Numbered from the stretch's first letter, positions 8,189-16,811 are shown. The stretch: DNA of 64,000 nucleotides from Gaiellasilicea sp963765705 (GCA_963765705.1 CAVXXJ010000013.1:1-64000), one strand, 5' to 3'. Made by a program: numbers and translations. Notes: a model not told the origin generated them from the sequence alone.

Positions 8189-9154
8189 CTAGTCGCTCTT
8201 GCCAGGCCCTCGGTCGCCGGAGTCAGTCGATCGCGATTGGTCCGGCGCCCCGGTGATCCGGGCGAGGCTCTTCAGGAAGAACCGTTCCGAGAAGCCCCCG
8301 GCGAACGCGACGACGGCTACGGATGACCAGTCGTCCTTGTCCAGGCCGGCAACGGTCAGCAGGCCGCTTCTCCAGATCGCGAAGAGAACGATTCCCCCTA
8401 CTGCGCCCACGAGTGGTTGAACGAGCATCACCAGGCCGAGACTCTTGAGGGCGGCGAGTCGCGACTCGGGCACGCGCAACCTGATGACGCCGCTCAACGT
8501 GCCGCCGAGCGCACCGGCGAGGAGTGCCAGGATGACGTCGGCCCAGAGGCCGTAGTGAGCGGCGAGGACTGAGAAGCAGGCAACGCCGACGAGAAGCAGA
8601 AACAGAACGCTGCCGAGCCACGTGAGGTAGTTCTGGCGGAGCTCGCCCGTGATCCGCTCTTCACGGAAGCGATCGTTGCGCTCGCGAATCGCGGCGGTGA
8701 GAAGCGACTCGAGTTGCCGCCGGTGTTCAACGCCGCTTTCGGTCTTGGCGAGCAGGTCGTGTGCGCGCTTTCGTGCGGCCGCGGTCAGAACCGTCTCGTC
8801 ACGCTCGAGCTCGGACTCGAGCATCAGCACCAGTCGGTCTTCGTCGGCGACGAGCGGCAGGATGCTGTCAAGCTTGTCGAGCAACTCGTTTGCGAGGGCG
8901 CGGTCGGCCGGTAGATCTTCCGTGGCGAGCCGGCTTGCCCGATCCAGCCGCTTGCCCAGTTCGCCTGGCTCGATGTGTGCTCCCTCCACGTCCTCGATGA
9001 GCGACGCGAGCTCGTGCTGACGAACGCGAGCGATCGACCAGACCTTCTGCAGCGCCTGATCCGCAACCAGCCGCCGCCACCACACACCTATCGCCGACCG
9101 CGCGTCAGTCTTCGGCTCGCCGGCCTCTTGTTCCGACGCTGCACTGTCCGTCAT
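8189..9154 (-). CDS. Coiled-coil three-TM membrane protein
   Basis: Function unknown. The 321-aa product has a long charged helical region (about residues 25-165, heptad-like Leu/Ala/Glu patterning) followed by three membrane helices (YLTWLGSVLFLLLVGVACF, LWADVILALLAGALGG, LVMLVQPLVGAVGGIVLFA) and a short cytoplasmic tail with GGFSERFFLKSLARI, a GFSER-type motif seen in uncharacterised membrane proteins. The ATG at 9154 is the only Met before the divergent acdS gene. No Shine-Dalgarno sequence is evident. Confidence 0.7.
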   Translation of the reverse strand: MTDSAASEQEAGEPKTDARSAIGVWWRRLVADQALQKVWSIARVRQHELASLIEDVEGAHIEPGELGKRLDRASRLATEDLPADRALANELLDKLDSILPLVADEDRLVLMLESELERDETVLTAAARKRAHDLLAKTESGVEHRRQLESLLTAAIRERNDRFREERITGELRQNYLTWLGSVLFLLLVGVACFSVLAAHYGLWADVILALLAGALGGTLSGVIRLRVPESRLAALKSLGLVMLVQPLVGAVGGIVLFAIWRSGLLTVAGLDKDDWSSVAVVAFAGGFSERFFLKSLARITGAPDQSRSTDSGDRGPGKSD

Positions 9155-9228
9155 TGGGGATGGAGGAAACCAATCGACGGGGGAGCTGTCAATAACGCCG
9201 GCGCGAGGATCTCGTAGGATCGTGCGCG

Positions 9229-10236
9229 GTGGGCATCGAGCGCTTCGATCGCGTCCCGCTCCTCTTCGGACCGTCACCAGTCCAACGACTCGAGCGGCTG
9301 AGCGAGCATCTCGGTGGCGCGGTCGACATCTGGGCGAAGCGGGAGGACTGCAACTCGGGCCTGGCGTACGGCGGCAACAAGGTGCGCAAGCTCGAGTACC
9401 TCGCCGCAGACGCCCTCGCGCAGGGGTGCGACACGCTCGTCTCGATCGGCGGCGTGCAGTCGAACCACACCCGCCAGGTCGCGGCCGTCGCCGCACGACT
9501 CGGCCTTCGGTGCGTCCTCGTGCAGGAGCGCTGGGTGGAATGGCCGGACGTCGTCTACGACAAGGTCGGCAACATCCTCCTCTCGCGGCTCATGGGTGCG
9601 GACGTACGGCTGGACCCGTCCGGTTTCGACATCGGGATCCGGAGGAGCTGGGAGGACGCACTCGCGTCGGTCGAGGAGAGCGGCGGCAAGCCGTATGCGA
9701 TTCCGGCCGGCGCCTCCGACCACCCGCTCGGTGGGCTCGGATTCGCACGCTGGGCCGACGAGGTGGCCGCGCAGGAGCGCGAGCTCGACGTCTATTTCGA
9801 CACCGTCGTCGTCTGCTCCGTGACCGGTTCGACACAGGCGGGGATGGTGGCCGGATTTGCTGGACAGGAGACCCATCGTGTCGTGCTCGGTATCGACGGT
9901 TCCGCGACGGTCGCTCAGACGTGGGCTCAGATCGCGCGCATCGCAAAGGCGACGGCAGAGGCAATCGAGCTCGGACGCGCGCTCGACGACTCGGAGATCG
10001 TCCTCCTCGACGAGTGGCACGCAGGCACGTACGGCATCCCGGATCAGAAGACGATCGACGCCATTCGTCTGTGCGCCCGCCTGGAAGGTGTGCTCACCGA
10101 TCCGGTGTACGAGGGCAAGTCGATGGCTGCGCTGATCGATCTCGTCCGGTCGGGGCGGATCGCGCCGGGGTCGCGAGTGCTTTACGCACATCTGGGCGGT
10201 CAGCCCGCGCTGAACGCCTACGCCGGAGTGTTTTGA
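9229..10236 (+). CDS. acdS: 1-Aminocyclopropane-1-carboxylate deaminase
   Basis: PLP enzyme that opens ACC, the plant ethylene precursor, to 2-oxobutyrate and ammonia. The 335-aa protein matches the residue numbering of characterised AcdS: PLP lysine Lys51 (YGGNKVRKLEYL), Ser78/Asn79 (GGVQSNHTRQ), Tyr294 and Glu295 (DPVYEGKS) and Leu322 (YAHLGGQPALNAY). Glu295 and Leu322 are the residues that distinguish true ACC deaminases from D-cysteine desulfhydrases, which carry Ser and Thr there. GTG start at 9229. This points to contact with plants or plant litter. Confidence 0.93.
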   Translation: MGIERFDRVPLLFGPSPVQRLERLSEHLGGAVDIWAKREDCNSGLAYGGNKVRKLEYLAADALAQGCDTLVSIGGVQSNHTRQVAAVAARLGLRCVLVQERWVEWPDVVYDKVGNILLSRLMGADVRLDPSGFDIGIRRSWEDALASVEESGGKPYAIPAGASDHPLGGLGFARWADEVAAQERELDVYFDTVVVCSVTGSTQAGMVAGFAGQETHRVVLGIDGSATVAQTWAQIARIAKATAEAIELGRALDDSEIVLLDEWHAGTYGIPDQKTIDAIRLCARLEGVLTDPVYEGKSMAALIDLVRSGRIAPGSRVLYAHLGGQPALNAYAGVF

Positions 10237-10293
10237 GGCCGCGCGTCCATTGTGTTTTCTTGGGATCCCGCCCGGCGGGTGTAGGGTCTGATC

Positions 10294-10824
10294 GTGCGAG
10301 CCATGTTGATAGCTGTGTCGGTCGCGGCGCTCCTGCTGATCGCAGCGGGATGCGGCGGCGACTCGGAGAGCAGCGCGGACGACGCGACGGCGACGATCGA
10401 GAGCACCGACACGAGCGGCGGCACGGACACGAGCTCGAGCGGCGACACGACCGACACCGGTGGAGGCGAGCCGCTCGCCGAGTGCGCGGAGCTGAGCGAG
10501 CTGTCCGCGAAGTTCACCGCGGCGCTCGGAGCGGCGACGGGCGCCAGCGGCACGCCTGACCTGGATGCGACAGCGAAGGCCTACGAGGAGTTCGCCGACG
10601 AAGTGCCGGAAGAGATCCGGGACGCGTTCAGGACGGTCGCGGCGGCGTTCTCGACCTACGCCGACGTGATCAAGGACGCCGACCTCCAGCCCGGTGAGAC
10701 GCCCGATCCCGAGACGCTCGCAAAACTCGGGGAAGCAGCCTCGTCGCTCAACGACGCCGAGCTCACGGCCGCGAGCGCAGAGATCGCCGCCTGGGCGGCC
10801 AAGAACTGCACCCCGGGCGAGTAA
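10294..10824 (+). CDS. Small secreted lipoprotein of unknown function
   Basis: A 176-aa predicted lipoprotein: hydrophobic signal with lipobox LLIAAGC and Cys at about residue 20, then a Ser/Thr/Asp-rich linker (about 24-58) and a mostly alpha-helical, Ala/Glu-rich domain with two cysteines (AECAEL and KNCTPGE). GTG at 10294 or ATG at 10303 could start it. It precedes the MFS gene by 21 bases on the same strand, so they may be cotranscribed. No family recognised. Confidence 0.72.
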   Translation: MRAMLIAVSVAALLLIAAGCGGDSESSADDATATIESTDTSGGTDTSSSGDTTDTGGGEPLAECAELSELSAKFTAALGAATGASGTPDLDATAKAYEEFADEVPEEIRDAFRTVAAAFSTYADVIKDADLQPGETPDPETLAKLGEAASSLNDAELTAASAEIAAWAAKNCTPGE

Positions 10825-10845
10825 CGCAACTCGGACGATCGCCGC

Positions 10846-12171
10846 ATGCGCCCCGGGTTGCTCGGTCTCTCTGTCGGGCTCGCGCTCGCTGACTCTTCGA
10901 TCGTCACGCTTGCGCTCCCCGAGATACTCGGGCGCTTCGATGTGGGGATCACGACGGTTGCCTGGGTCCTCACCTCCTTCAACCTCGTGCTCGCGCTCGT
11001 CGCCGTACCGGCCGCGTTCGTCGCCCGACGCCGGCCACGCCCGGCGTTCTTCGCCGGCGCCCTCGTCTTTGCGGCCGCGTCGCTCGCCTGCGGGCTTGCA
11101 GGGTCGTTCGAGCTGCTCGTTGCCGCGCGCTGCGTACAGGCGGTCGGGGCCGCGTTCGTCGTCGTCGCCGCTCTCGATCTCCTTGCCGAGACGACAGGTA
11201 GCAGACCTCGCGCGGCGCGTGTCTGGGTTGCTGCGGGCATCCTCGGCGCGGCGCTCGGGCCGGGCGCAGGCGGCATCCTCACGGAGCTGCTGGGCTGGAG
11301 GTCGATCTTCTTCGTCCAGGTACCGCTCGCTCTCGTCCCGCTCGTTCCGCTCATGGCTCTCCGCGTCGCCGCGCCTCCGCCTCGCGCCCCCGTGGGGAGG
11401 CCGCATTTCAGCGCGAACGCTGCGTTGCTCCTGCTTTCCGGCGGTCTCGTCGCGGCGCTCTTTCTCCTCGTGCTTCTGCTCGAATCGGGCTGGCGCATGT
11501 CCCCGGCATCGGCTGGGCTCGTCGTCACGGTGCTGCCGCTCGCCGCCATCGCGGCGGCGCGAGTTCCGCCGCGGTCTGTCGGCGTCGGGATGCGGGTGGC
11601 CAGCGGCGTCATCCTCGTCGCCGGAGGGCTGACTGCGCTCGCACTCCTGCCGAGAGCCGGCTGGGTCTGGACGATCGCGCCCCAGCTCCTCGTCGGGGCG
11701 GGAATCGGCCTCGCTCTTGCCGCCCTGACCGAGAGAGCCGTGGCCGGCCGCGCCGAGCAGGTCGTGCACGGTGGCTGGACGCTCGCCGCACGGCACGCCG
11801 GAGTCGTGCTCGGCCTGCTCCTGCTCGCGCCGGTGCTCACGTCGGCTCTCGAACACAGCAGAGATGAAGCGGTGCGGGCGGGCGCCGCTGAAGTGCTCGA
11901 CAGCCGGATCCCGGCGCTCGACAAGCTGCGCGTCGCGCAGGACGTGCTCGACGAGGTGGATGACGCCGAGGAGAGAGGAGAGCTTCCGGACGTCGCGGCG
12001 GCGCTCGAGGACCGGCCCGACGACGATGATTACCGTGCATTGATAGCGGCCATGCAGGGCCAGCTCGACCGTGCGGTCACGGACGCTTTCTCGACGCCCT
12101 TCCTGCTCGCGGCCGCCATGGCGCTCGGCGCGCTGGTTCCGGTGGCGCTCTCACGAGGAGAGCGGCTGTGA
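10846..12171 (+). CDS. MFS transporter (drug:H+ antiporter-like)
   Basis: A 441-aa major facilitator with the start LGLSVGLALADSSIVTLALP and AWVLTSFNLVLALV typical of DHA-type drug exporters, about twelve hydrophobic helices, and an unusual charged loop of roughly 70 residues (about 345-415, rich in Asp/Glu/Arg) before the last helix, which is probably extracytoplasmic. The stop overlaps the GTG of the next gene (GTGA), a sign of translational coupling. Substrate unknown. Confidence 0.83.
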   Translation: MRPGLLGLSVGLALADSSIVTLALPEILGRFDVGITTVAWVLTSFNLVLALVAVPAAFVARRRPRPAFFAGALVFAAASLACGLAGSFELLVAARCVQAVGAAFVVVAALDLLAETTGSRPRAARVWVAAGILGAALGPGAGGILTELLGWRSIFFVQVPLALVPLVPLMALRVAAPPPRAPVGRPHFSANAALLLLSGGLVAALFLLVLLLESGWRMSPASAGLVVTVLPLAAIAAARVPPRSVGVGMRVASGVILVAGGLTALALLPRAGWVWTIAPQLLVGAGIGLALAALTERAVAGRAEQVVHGGWTLAARHAGVVLGLLLLAPVLTSALEHSRDEAVRAGAAEVLDSRIPALDKLRVAQDVLDEVDDAEERGELPDVAAALEDRPDDDDYRALIAAMQGQLDRAVTDAFSTPFLLAAAMALGALVPVALSRGERL

Positions 12172-12629
12172 GTCGTGCTGCGCCACTCGTGGTCGCGATC
12201 GCGGCGGTGGCGGCGGTCGTCGTCCCATATGTTGCGCTCGGCGGCGGATCGTTCGAGCCCACACGGGTTGCCGATCCCTGCCTGAAGCGTGAGTGGCGAG
12301 ATCCCGGCGACCTACAGGCCGTGCTGGAGCAGGTTGCGCTCGCAGCGCTGAACGGGGCTGCTTGCGAGCTCGGGACGTCGCGCGAGGAGCTCGTGCTGGC
12401 GCTCCGCGACGAGAAGTCGCTGGACGCCTTCGCGGCCGAGCATCACATCGTCCGGGCGGACGCGGCGCGCGCGCTCCAGAACGGGATCCAGCGCGCCATC
12501 GCCGTGGCCGAGACGGCGGGCGACCTTTCCGAGTTCGCAGCCTCGGTCATCGCGAGAACGGTCAAGGCCTTGCCGCCGTGGCTCATCCTCGAGACGCTGG
12601 AGCGCCTGCGCGGCTTCTTGCCCGAGTAG
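12168..12629 (+). CDS. Small anchored protein coupled to the MFS transporter
   Basis: A 153-aa protein with one N-terminal hydrophobic segment (residues about 5-25), two cysteines (DPCLKREW and AACELGTS) and a helical C-terminal part. GTG start overlaps the MFS stop by four bases, so it is translated in step with the transporter and may assist it, perhaps by contacting the transporter's long charged loop. No family recognised. Confidence 0.7.
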   Translation: MSRAAPLVVAIAAVAAVVVPYVALGGGSFEPTRVADPCLKREWRDPGDLQAVLEQVALAALNGAACELGTSREELVLALRDEKSLDAFAAEHHIVRADAARALQNGIQRAIAVAETAGDLSEFAASVIARTVKALPPWLILETLERLRGFLPE

Positions 12630-12630
12630 G

Positions 12631-12664
12631 GCGGGGGGAGCCGGTCGGCACCGGCTCCCCCCGC
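12631..12664. terminator. 14-bp perfect hairpin between convergent genes
   Basis: Arms 12631-12644 and 12651-12664 are exact reverse complements around a 6-base loop, starting two bases after the stop at 12629 and ending six bases before the convergent gene's stop. The position suits a bidirectional terminator. Confidence 0.82.
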
Positions 12665-12670
12665 CGGCCA

Positions 12671-13456
12671 CTAACCGCCCGGAGTCGGAGCCGGACGAGG
12701 CCCGCCCGCGAGCGAGCAGAGGAGGCTGCCGAGCAGGCCCCCGGTCGGATCGGCCGTGATCCGGAGCTGCACGCGGTCGAGGTGAATCATCAGGCCGAGC
12801 AGGTTCAGATCGAGCGGCCCGAGCACCAGGTTGAGCACGGTGCAGATGCCGCCCGGGACCGGCGGCAGCGCCGTCGGTGCCTGGACCGGCACGGCGAAGC
12901 CCGGACCTGCGGCGAGACCGCCCTGCTGCGCGACCGTCGTCAGGCGCTTCGCCGCCACGGTGGTCGGCAGCGAGGTGAGGCCCGAGCCACCTGCGAGCCC
13001 GCAGAGCAAGCCACCCAGCAACCCGCCATTGGAGTCCGCCTTGATCGTGAGCACGACGCGGTCGAGCTCGACGATCAAGCCGAGAAGCTCGAGGCGGAGC
13101 GGGGCCAGATCGAGGCTCAAGATGTCACAGATCCTCGTTGCCCTCTGGAGCGTCCTGCTGGTGGTGGTCCGCGAGATCTTGCGGACCTTCGTGGTGAACG
13201 GCTGTCTGGTCACCGTCGTGCCGTCCGCCGACTCGAACGTTCCGATCACGTCGCCGACGGCGTAGATCTGCTTGCCGCGTGCGACGAACTTCTTCACCGC
13301 GAACCCGACGTCGAGGGTTCCCACGGTCGAGTCGGTCGACGCGGTCTGTTGCTGCGTCGACGGTGCAGCCTGCGCCGTCCCAGCGGCGAATGCTGCGAGG
13401 GCAACGACGACCACCGTCGCGACGAGCGCCCCAAGAGTGTTGCGCGATACGCTCAT
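12671..13456 (-). CDS. Secreted protein with two LLG-type repeats
   Basis: A 261-aa exported protein: signal peptide (residues 1-30, VVVVALAAFAAGTAQA) then a beta-rich region and two copies of a roughly 48-residue module. The copies share a leading Cys, L.LAPLRLELLGLIVEL / LVLGPLDLNLLGLMIHL, then a strand ending in ITADPTGGLLGSLLC or IKADSNGGLLGGLLC and LAGG. The LNLLGL...GGLLG..LC pattern recurs in secreted proteins of actinobacteria and archaea but has no known function. The ATG at 13456 has a purine-rich ribosome site (AGGAAGGGA) and is chosen over an in-frame Met at 13582, whose extension lies before the signal peptide. Confidence 0.82.
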   Translation of the reverse strand: MSVSRNTLGALVATVVVVALAAFAAGTAQAAPSTQQQTASTDSTVGTLDVGFAVKKFVARGKQIYAVGDVIGTFESADGTTVTRQPFTTKVRKISRTTTSRTLQRATRICDILSLDLAPLRLELLGLIVELDRVVLTIKADSNGGLLGGLLCGLAGGSGLTSLPTTVAAKRLTTVAQQGGLAAGPGFAVPVQAPTALPPVPGGICTVLNLVLGPLDLNLLGLMIHLDRVQLRITADPTGGLLGSLLCSLAGGPRPAPTPGG

Positions 13457-13538
13457 GCTTGTTCCCTTCCTCTGGTTTTCCACGGCCACGGCCGCGGTTC
13501 TGCGACTGCTAGCCGTCACTTCCTCACCAGGGGAAGAC

Positions 13539-13550
13539 GTGTTTAAACAC
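13539..13550. promoter_or_regulatory. 12-bp perfect palindrome upstream of LLG-repeat gene
   Basis: GTGTTTAAACAC is a perfect AT-centred palindrome in a GC-rich background, about 82 bases before the ATG of the secreted LLG-repeat gene. It could be an operator or part of its promoter. No protein is assigned. Confidence 0.35.
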
Positions 13551-13722
13551 ATAAAGAAAAAGGGCCTCTGAAGGGGCGCCACGACCCAGCCGGGCTGGGC
13601 GCGCTAGCAGCCGCAGATCCAGAGGGAGGGGCGCCCCGAGTGAAGCTTATCGCTGGAACGACGCCCGGAGTCGTCGGCTTCAGACCAAAATCGCCGCGAC
13701 GGCCTCGCGTACGCTCCCGCTT

Positions 13723-14304
13723 GTGAGGCTCCCGACCACTGCACACACGTCTCTGCCCTGGCGGATCCACGAGCTCACTCGCGACTTCCGGCTCGAGGAC
13801 GTGTGGGCGCTTCCGACGCCGGGCGGCCCGGACGACTTCCCTCGGCTCGTGCAGGCGCTCGCCTCGGGCGACCCGTCGCACAGTTCCTCCCGCGCCGCGC
13901 GCACGCTCTTCGCGATCCGGTGGAAGGTCGGCGAGCTGCTCGGATGGGACGACCCCGACGCCAGTCTCGGCTCCAGGGTGTCGACGCTGCGCGATCGGTT
14001 GCCGGTGGATCTGCGGGACGCACCAACCGGGCCGGACTTCACCGCGCTCCCGTTCACCTCGCTCTACCTGCTCGACGACGAGTGGGCGGCGGAGATCGCC
14101 AACCGGACCATGCACGGGGTCATGCACATCGGCTGGGTTCCGGACGCGCAAGACGGCTACCGCGGGCAAATGGCGGTCTACGCGAAGCCGAACGGACGGT
14201 TCGGGACCGCGTACATGGCCGCGATCCGGCCGTTCAGGCACCTGATCGTCTACCCGCAGATGCTGCGACAGATCGGGCGGAACTGGCGGACAGACGCCGG
14301 CTGA
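13723..14304 (+). CDS. DUF2867 family protein
   Basis: A 193-aa cytoplasmic protein that resembles DUF2867 (often annotated as a lipid-binding or START-like domain attached to NAD-binding enzymes). Recognisable parts are the early WRIHELTRDF, the charged LFAIRWKVGELLGW helix and the C-terminal AIRPFRHLIVYPQMLRQIGR. GTG start at 13723, the first codon consistent with the family. No membrane segment. Function unknown. Confidence 0.78.
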   Translation: MRLPTTAHTSLPWRIHELTRDFRLEDVWALPTPGGPDDFPRLVQALASGDPSHSSSRAARTLFAIRWKVGELLGWDDPDASLGSRVSTLRDRLPVDLRDAPTGPDFTALPFTSLYLLDDEWAAEIANRTMHGVMHIGWVPDAQDGYRGQMAVYAKPNGRFGTAYMAAIRPFRHLIVYPQMLRQIGRNWRTDAG

Positions 14305-14369
14305 GGGGCGGTCAAGCACGAACGAGAGGGATCTGGACTTTCGACAGCCGCCGTCGTACCATCAAGCAC

Positions 14370-15014
14370 ATGAGCGAGAGCCTGGCACGCGAAGCCGTCG
14401 AGGTTCGCAGCCGCACTCTGAACCCGGAGTTCCGCGGCTATCTGTTCTGGGGACCTGTCGCAGCAGCGATCACGGCGACCGAGCTCCTCGGGGTCGGCTG
14501 GGTCCAGAAGCAGCTCGACGTGACGATCCCGTGGCCGACGATCTCGACCACCGTCGGGCACCTTCAGCAGCGCTGGAACGTGGTCGCCGCGCTCGTCGTC
14601 GGGATCATCGCCGCGACCGCCTTCACGGCCGTCGCGTACCGGAGCCCCGACGACAAGACCGCGAACGGCCGCACGATGCCGAAACAGAAGCCGGAGCTGA
14701 CGAAGACGCCGTTCTACAGCTGGCAGCTCGGTGTGTTCCCGGCGATCCTCGTGGGTCTGATCGCGGCTGCGGCGACCGACAACAAGTTCGCAATCGGGTA
14801 CGCGATGTACGGGGCGTTCGCGGTGTACGGCGTGGTCGTCCCCTCGCTGCTGGTGCGGTGGGCGAGCAAGGAAGTCAACTTCCCGACGCTGTTCTTCACG
14901 TTCGCCAAGCTCCGCGTGCGATACCCGTGGGTGACGGCGACGTTCGTCGCGCTACTCGCGGTCCTCGTCTTTCACCTCGCGCTGTATCCCTGGCCGACGA
15001 TCCCGAACAAGTAA
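14370..15014 (+). CDS. Multi-pass membrane protein of unknown function
   Basis: A 214-aa protein with about five hydrophobic helices (near residues 24-45, 70-90, 120-135, 145-165, 185-207) separated by short charged loops. ATG at 14370; an upstream open frame in the same phase overlaps the DUF2867 gene and is not coding-like. Its last 63 bases overlap the convergent PAP2 gene. No family recognised. Confidence 0.72.
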   Translation: MSESLAREAVEVRSRTLNPEFRGYLFWGPVAAAITATELLGVGWVQKQLDVTIPWPTISTTVGHLQQRWNVVAALVVGIIAATAFTAVAYRSPDDKTANGRTMPKQKPELTKTPFYSWQLGVFPAILVGLIAAAATDNKFAIGYAMYGAFAVYGVVVPSLLVRWASKEVNFPTLFFTFAKLRVRYPWVTATFVALLAVLVFHLALYPWPTIPNK

Positions 15015-15926
15015 GGGAGCCGGGCCGATCCGGTCGGCGACGCGAGACACGAGCCAGACCGCCGCGAGCGTGTACGCCCAGCCGAGGAGGATGTCGAAGA
15101 GGTAGTGCTCGGCGGTGTAGACCAGCGCGAACGCCATCGCCGGCGGGTAGAGAGCCAGCAGAGCTTTGGCCCAACGCCAGCGCGCCGCGCGCCAGAGGAA
15201 GAGCGTGAACAAGAGCGTGTACGCGGCGTGCAGCGACGGCACGGCCGCGACCGGGTTCGAGTACTCGGACCCGCGCTCCCACAGACCCTCGAACGAGAAC
15301 GAGAAGAAGGGGATGTGGCCGGAGATGGGGCCGATCAGACGCACCGTCCGGTCGAGCTCGCCTTCCCGGCTTGCGAGCCACGGCGGCGCCGCGGGGAAGA
15401 GCGCGAACGTCGCGAACCCCATCCCTGCGAGCAGCGCGACTGACGCGACATAGCGCCGGAAGCGTGCCCGCGCGAAGAACCAGAGCACTCCGGCGAGCAC
15501 GTACGTGACGACGAAGTAGCTCACGTAGACGGTCCAGCTCGCGTAGTCGTACCAACGCACGTCCGACGATCCGTGCCAGAGCCGATCCTGCAGCCAGACC
15601 GTCGGGACGGTGCCGCCGAAGAGGAAGGCGTCGGCCTCGAGTTGCGGCCTGTACCACGCCGAGAAGAGCAGGCCGTCGGCGTGGCCGCGCAGCAGGTCGT
15701 AGGCCGCGAGGACGAGCGCGAGCGGCAGCCATTCGACCACCACGCTGCGCACCCAGCCGCCGAGATTCGGCGTCGAGAGGGCGAGCAGGCCGAGCACGAT
15801 CCAGAGGAGCAGGCGCTCGCGACCGACGGGAATGCCCTCTCGCCACATGTACGCGCTCAGCGCCGCGGCATAGAGAACCGGCGCGAGCCAGCGCACCGGG
15901 CGCGACGAGAGGAGCTGGACCTGCAC
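14952..15926 (-). CDS. PAP2-family membrane phosphatase / IPC-synthase-like
   Basis: A 324-aa multi-pass enzyme of the PAP2 (lipid phosphate phosphatase) superfamily, close to the inositol-phosphorylceramide-synthase-like subgroup. The active-site histidines lie in AVPSLHAAYTLL (about residue 230) and YTAEHYLFDILLGW (about 272); the Arg/Lys-rich first motif is weak, as in that subgroup. Several membrane helices surround these. It likely transfers or removes phosphate groups on lipid head groups at the outer membrane face; substrate unknown. Its 3' end overlaps the convergent membrane protein gene by 63 bases. Confidence 0.83.
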   Translation of the reverse strand: MQVQLLSSRPVRWLAPVLYAAALSAYMWREGIPVGRERLLLWIVLGLLALSTPNLGGWVRSVVVEWLPLALVLAAYDLLRGHADGLLFSAWYRPQLEADAFLFGGTVPTVWLQDRLWHGSSDVRWYDYASWTVYVSYFVVTYVLAGVLWFFARARFRRYVASVALLAGMGFATFALFPAAPPWLASREGELDRTVRLIGPISGHIPFFSFSFEGLWERGSEYSNPVAAVPSLHAAYTLLFTLFLWRAARWRWAKALLALYPPAMAFALVYTAEHYLFDILLGWAYTLAAVWLVSRVADRIGPAPLLVRDRRPGIQREVKDEDRE

Positions 15927-15972
15927 GCGCCGAGGCTATCGACGCGACCATGCCCGCTCTACGATTGCGAGC

Positions 15973-16593
15973 GTGGGAGACGTGCTCGCATACATCGGCG
16001 TCGTGGCCGTCATCGTCGTCCTGCCCGGGCCGGACATGGCGCTCGTGCTCCAGAACGGCCTTGCCCACGGCCGGCGGGCCGCTGTCCAGACGGCGATCGG
16101 AATCAACGCCGGCCTCCTCGTCTGGGCCGTCGCCGCGGCACTTGGCATCGCCGCCCTCCTGCATGCGTCCGCTCCGGCCTTCACGTTGCTCAAGCTCGCC
16201 GGTGCGGCGTACCTCGTCTGGCTCGGTTTGCACGCGCTCCGCGCGGCCTGGCGCGGCACGGCCGACACGGCTGCGCCGCCCTCGACGCGGCGCAAGACGT
16301 CGCCGTTTCGGCAGGGCTTGCTCTCGAACCTCCTGAACCCGAAGATCGCGCTCGTCTTCACGACGCTGATCCCGCAGTTCGTCGATCCAGGCGGCCCCGC
16401 CGTCGCGCAGACCGTGCTGCTCGCAGCGATCTTCATCGCCATGGGCCTCGTCTGGCTCACGTCCTACGCGCTACTGGTGGCCAGGCTCGGCGCGCTTCTC
16501 AAGCGCTCCGCGGTCCGGCGAGCGTTGAACGCCGTCACCGGCGCCGTGCTGACGACGCTAGGCGTACGGCTGGCTCTCGAGCGCGGGAACTAG
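15973..16593 (+). CDS. LysE/RhtB family exporter
   Basis: A 206-aa amino-acid exporter of the LysE superfamily: six predicted helices with the N-terminal VVLPGPDMALVLQNGL signature and the central FRQGLLSNLLNPKIALVF motif. GTG start at 15973. It lies 77 bases upstream of a double-glycine mini-peptide gene on the same strand; whether the two are linked is unknown. Confidence 0.9.
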   Translation: MGDVLAYIGVVAVIVVLPGPDMALVLQNGLAHGRRAAVQTAIGINAGLLVWAVAAALGIAALLHASAPAFTLLKLAGAAYLVWLGLHALRAAWRGTADTAAPPSTRRKTSPFRQGLLSNLLNPKIALVFTTLIPQFVDPGGPAVAQTVLLAAIFIAMGLVWLTSYALLVARLGALLKRSAVRRALNAVTGAVLTTLGVRLALERGN

Positions 16594-16604
16594 ACGAAAG
16601 TGGC

Positions 16605-16633
16605 TTGACTTCGATCCTGGGCTGCCCGAACAT
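16605..16633 (+). promoter_or_regulatory. Candidate promoter of the orphan double-glycine peptide
   Basis: TTGACT at 16605-16610, then a 17-base spacer and GAACAT at 16628-16633 (weak -10), ending 37 bases before the ATG at 16671. The -35 match is good, the -10 poor. Confidence 0.35.
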
Positions 16634-16670
16634 GGTTACTCGGATCGAACCCAACCGTAAGGGGGCGACG

Positions 16671-16808
16671 ATGGAGAAGGACGAGAACAGAGAGCCGCAG
16701 GAGACTGACGAGACCACCGAGGACCTCGAGGTCACGACCGACGAGGCCGAGGGCGTCGCCGGTGGCGCGCGCAGGAACGACCCCGACGCGCGCGGTCAGC
16801 TCCCGTAG
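16671..16808 (+). CDS. Double-glycine leader mini-peptide (orphan member)
   Basis: A 45-residue acidic peptide with the same design as two peptides at 43.2 and 44.9 kb: a Met-x-x-Asp-Glu start, an acidic linker, the block DLEVTTDEAEGVAGG (residues 18-32) and a short hydrophilic tail ARRNDPDARGQLP. Counting the glycines as -2/-1, hydrophobic or small residues fall at -4 (Val), -7 (Ala), -12 (Val) and -14 (Leu), close to the spacing recognised by C39 leader peptidases. ATG has GGGGG six bases upstream. It ends three bases before the convergent murE-like stop. No modification enzyme is adjacent; it may be processed by the C39 exporter at 45-48 kb. Confidence 0.72.
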   Translation: MEKDENREPQETDETTEDLEVTTDEAEGVAGGARRNDPDARGQLP

Positions 16809-16811
16809 GAG

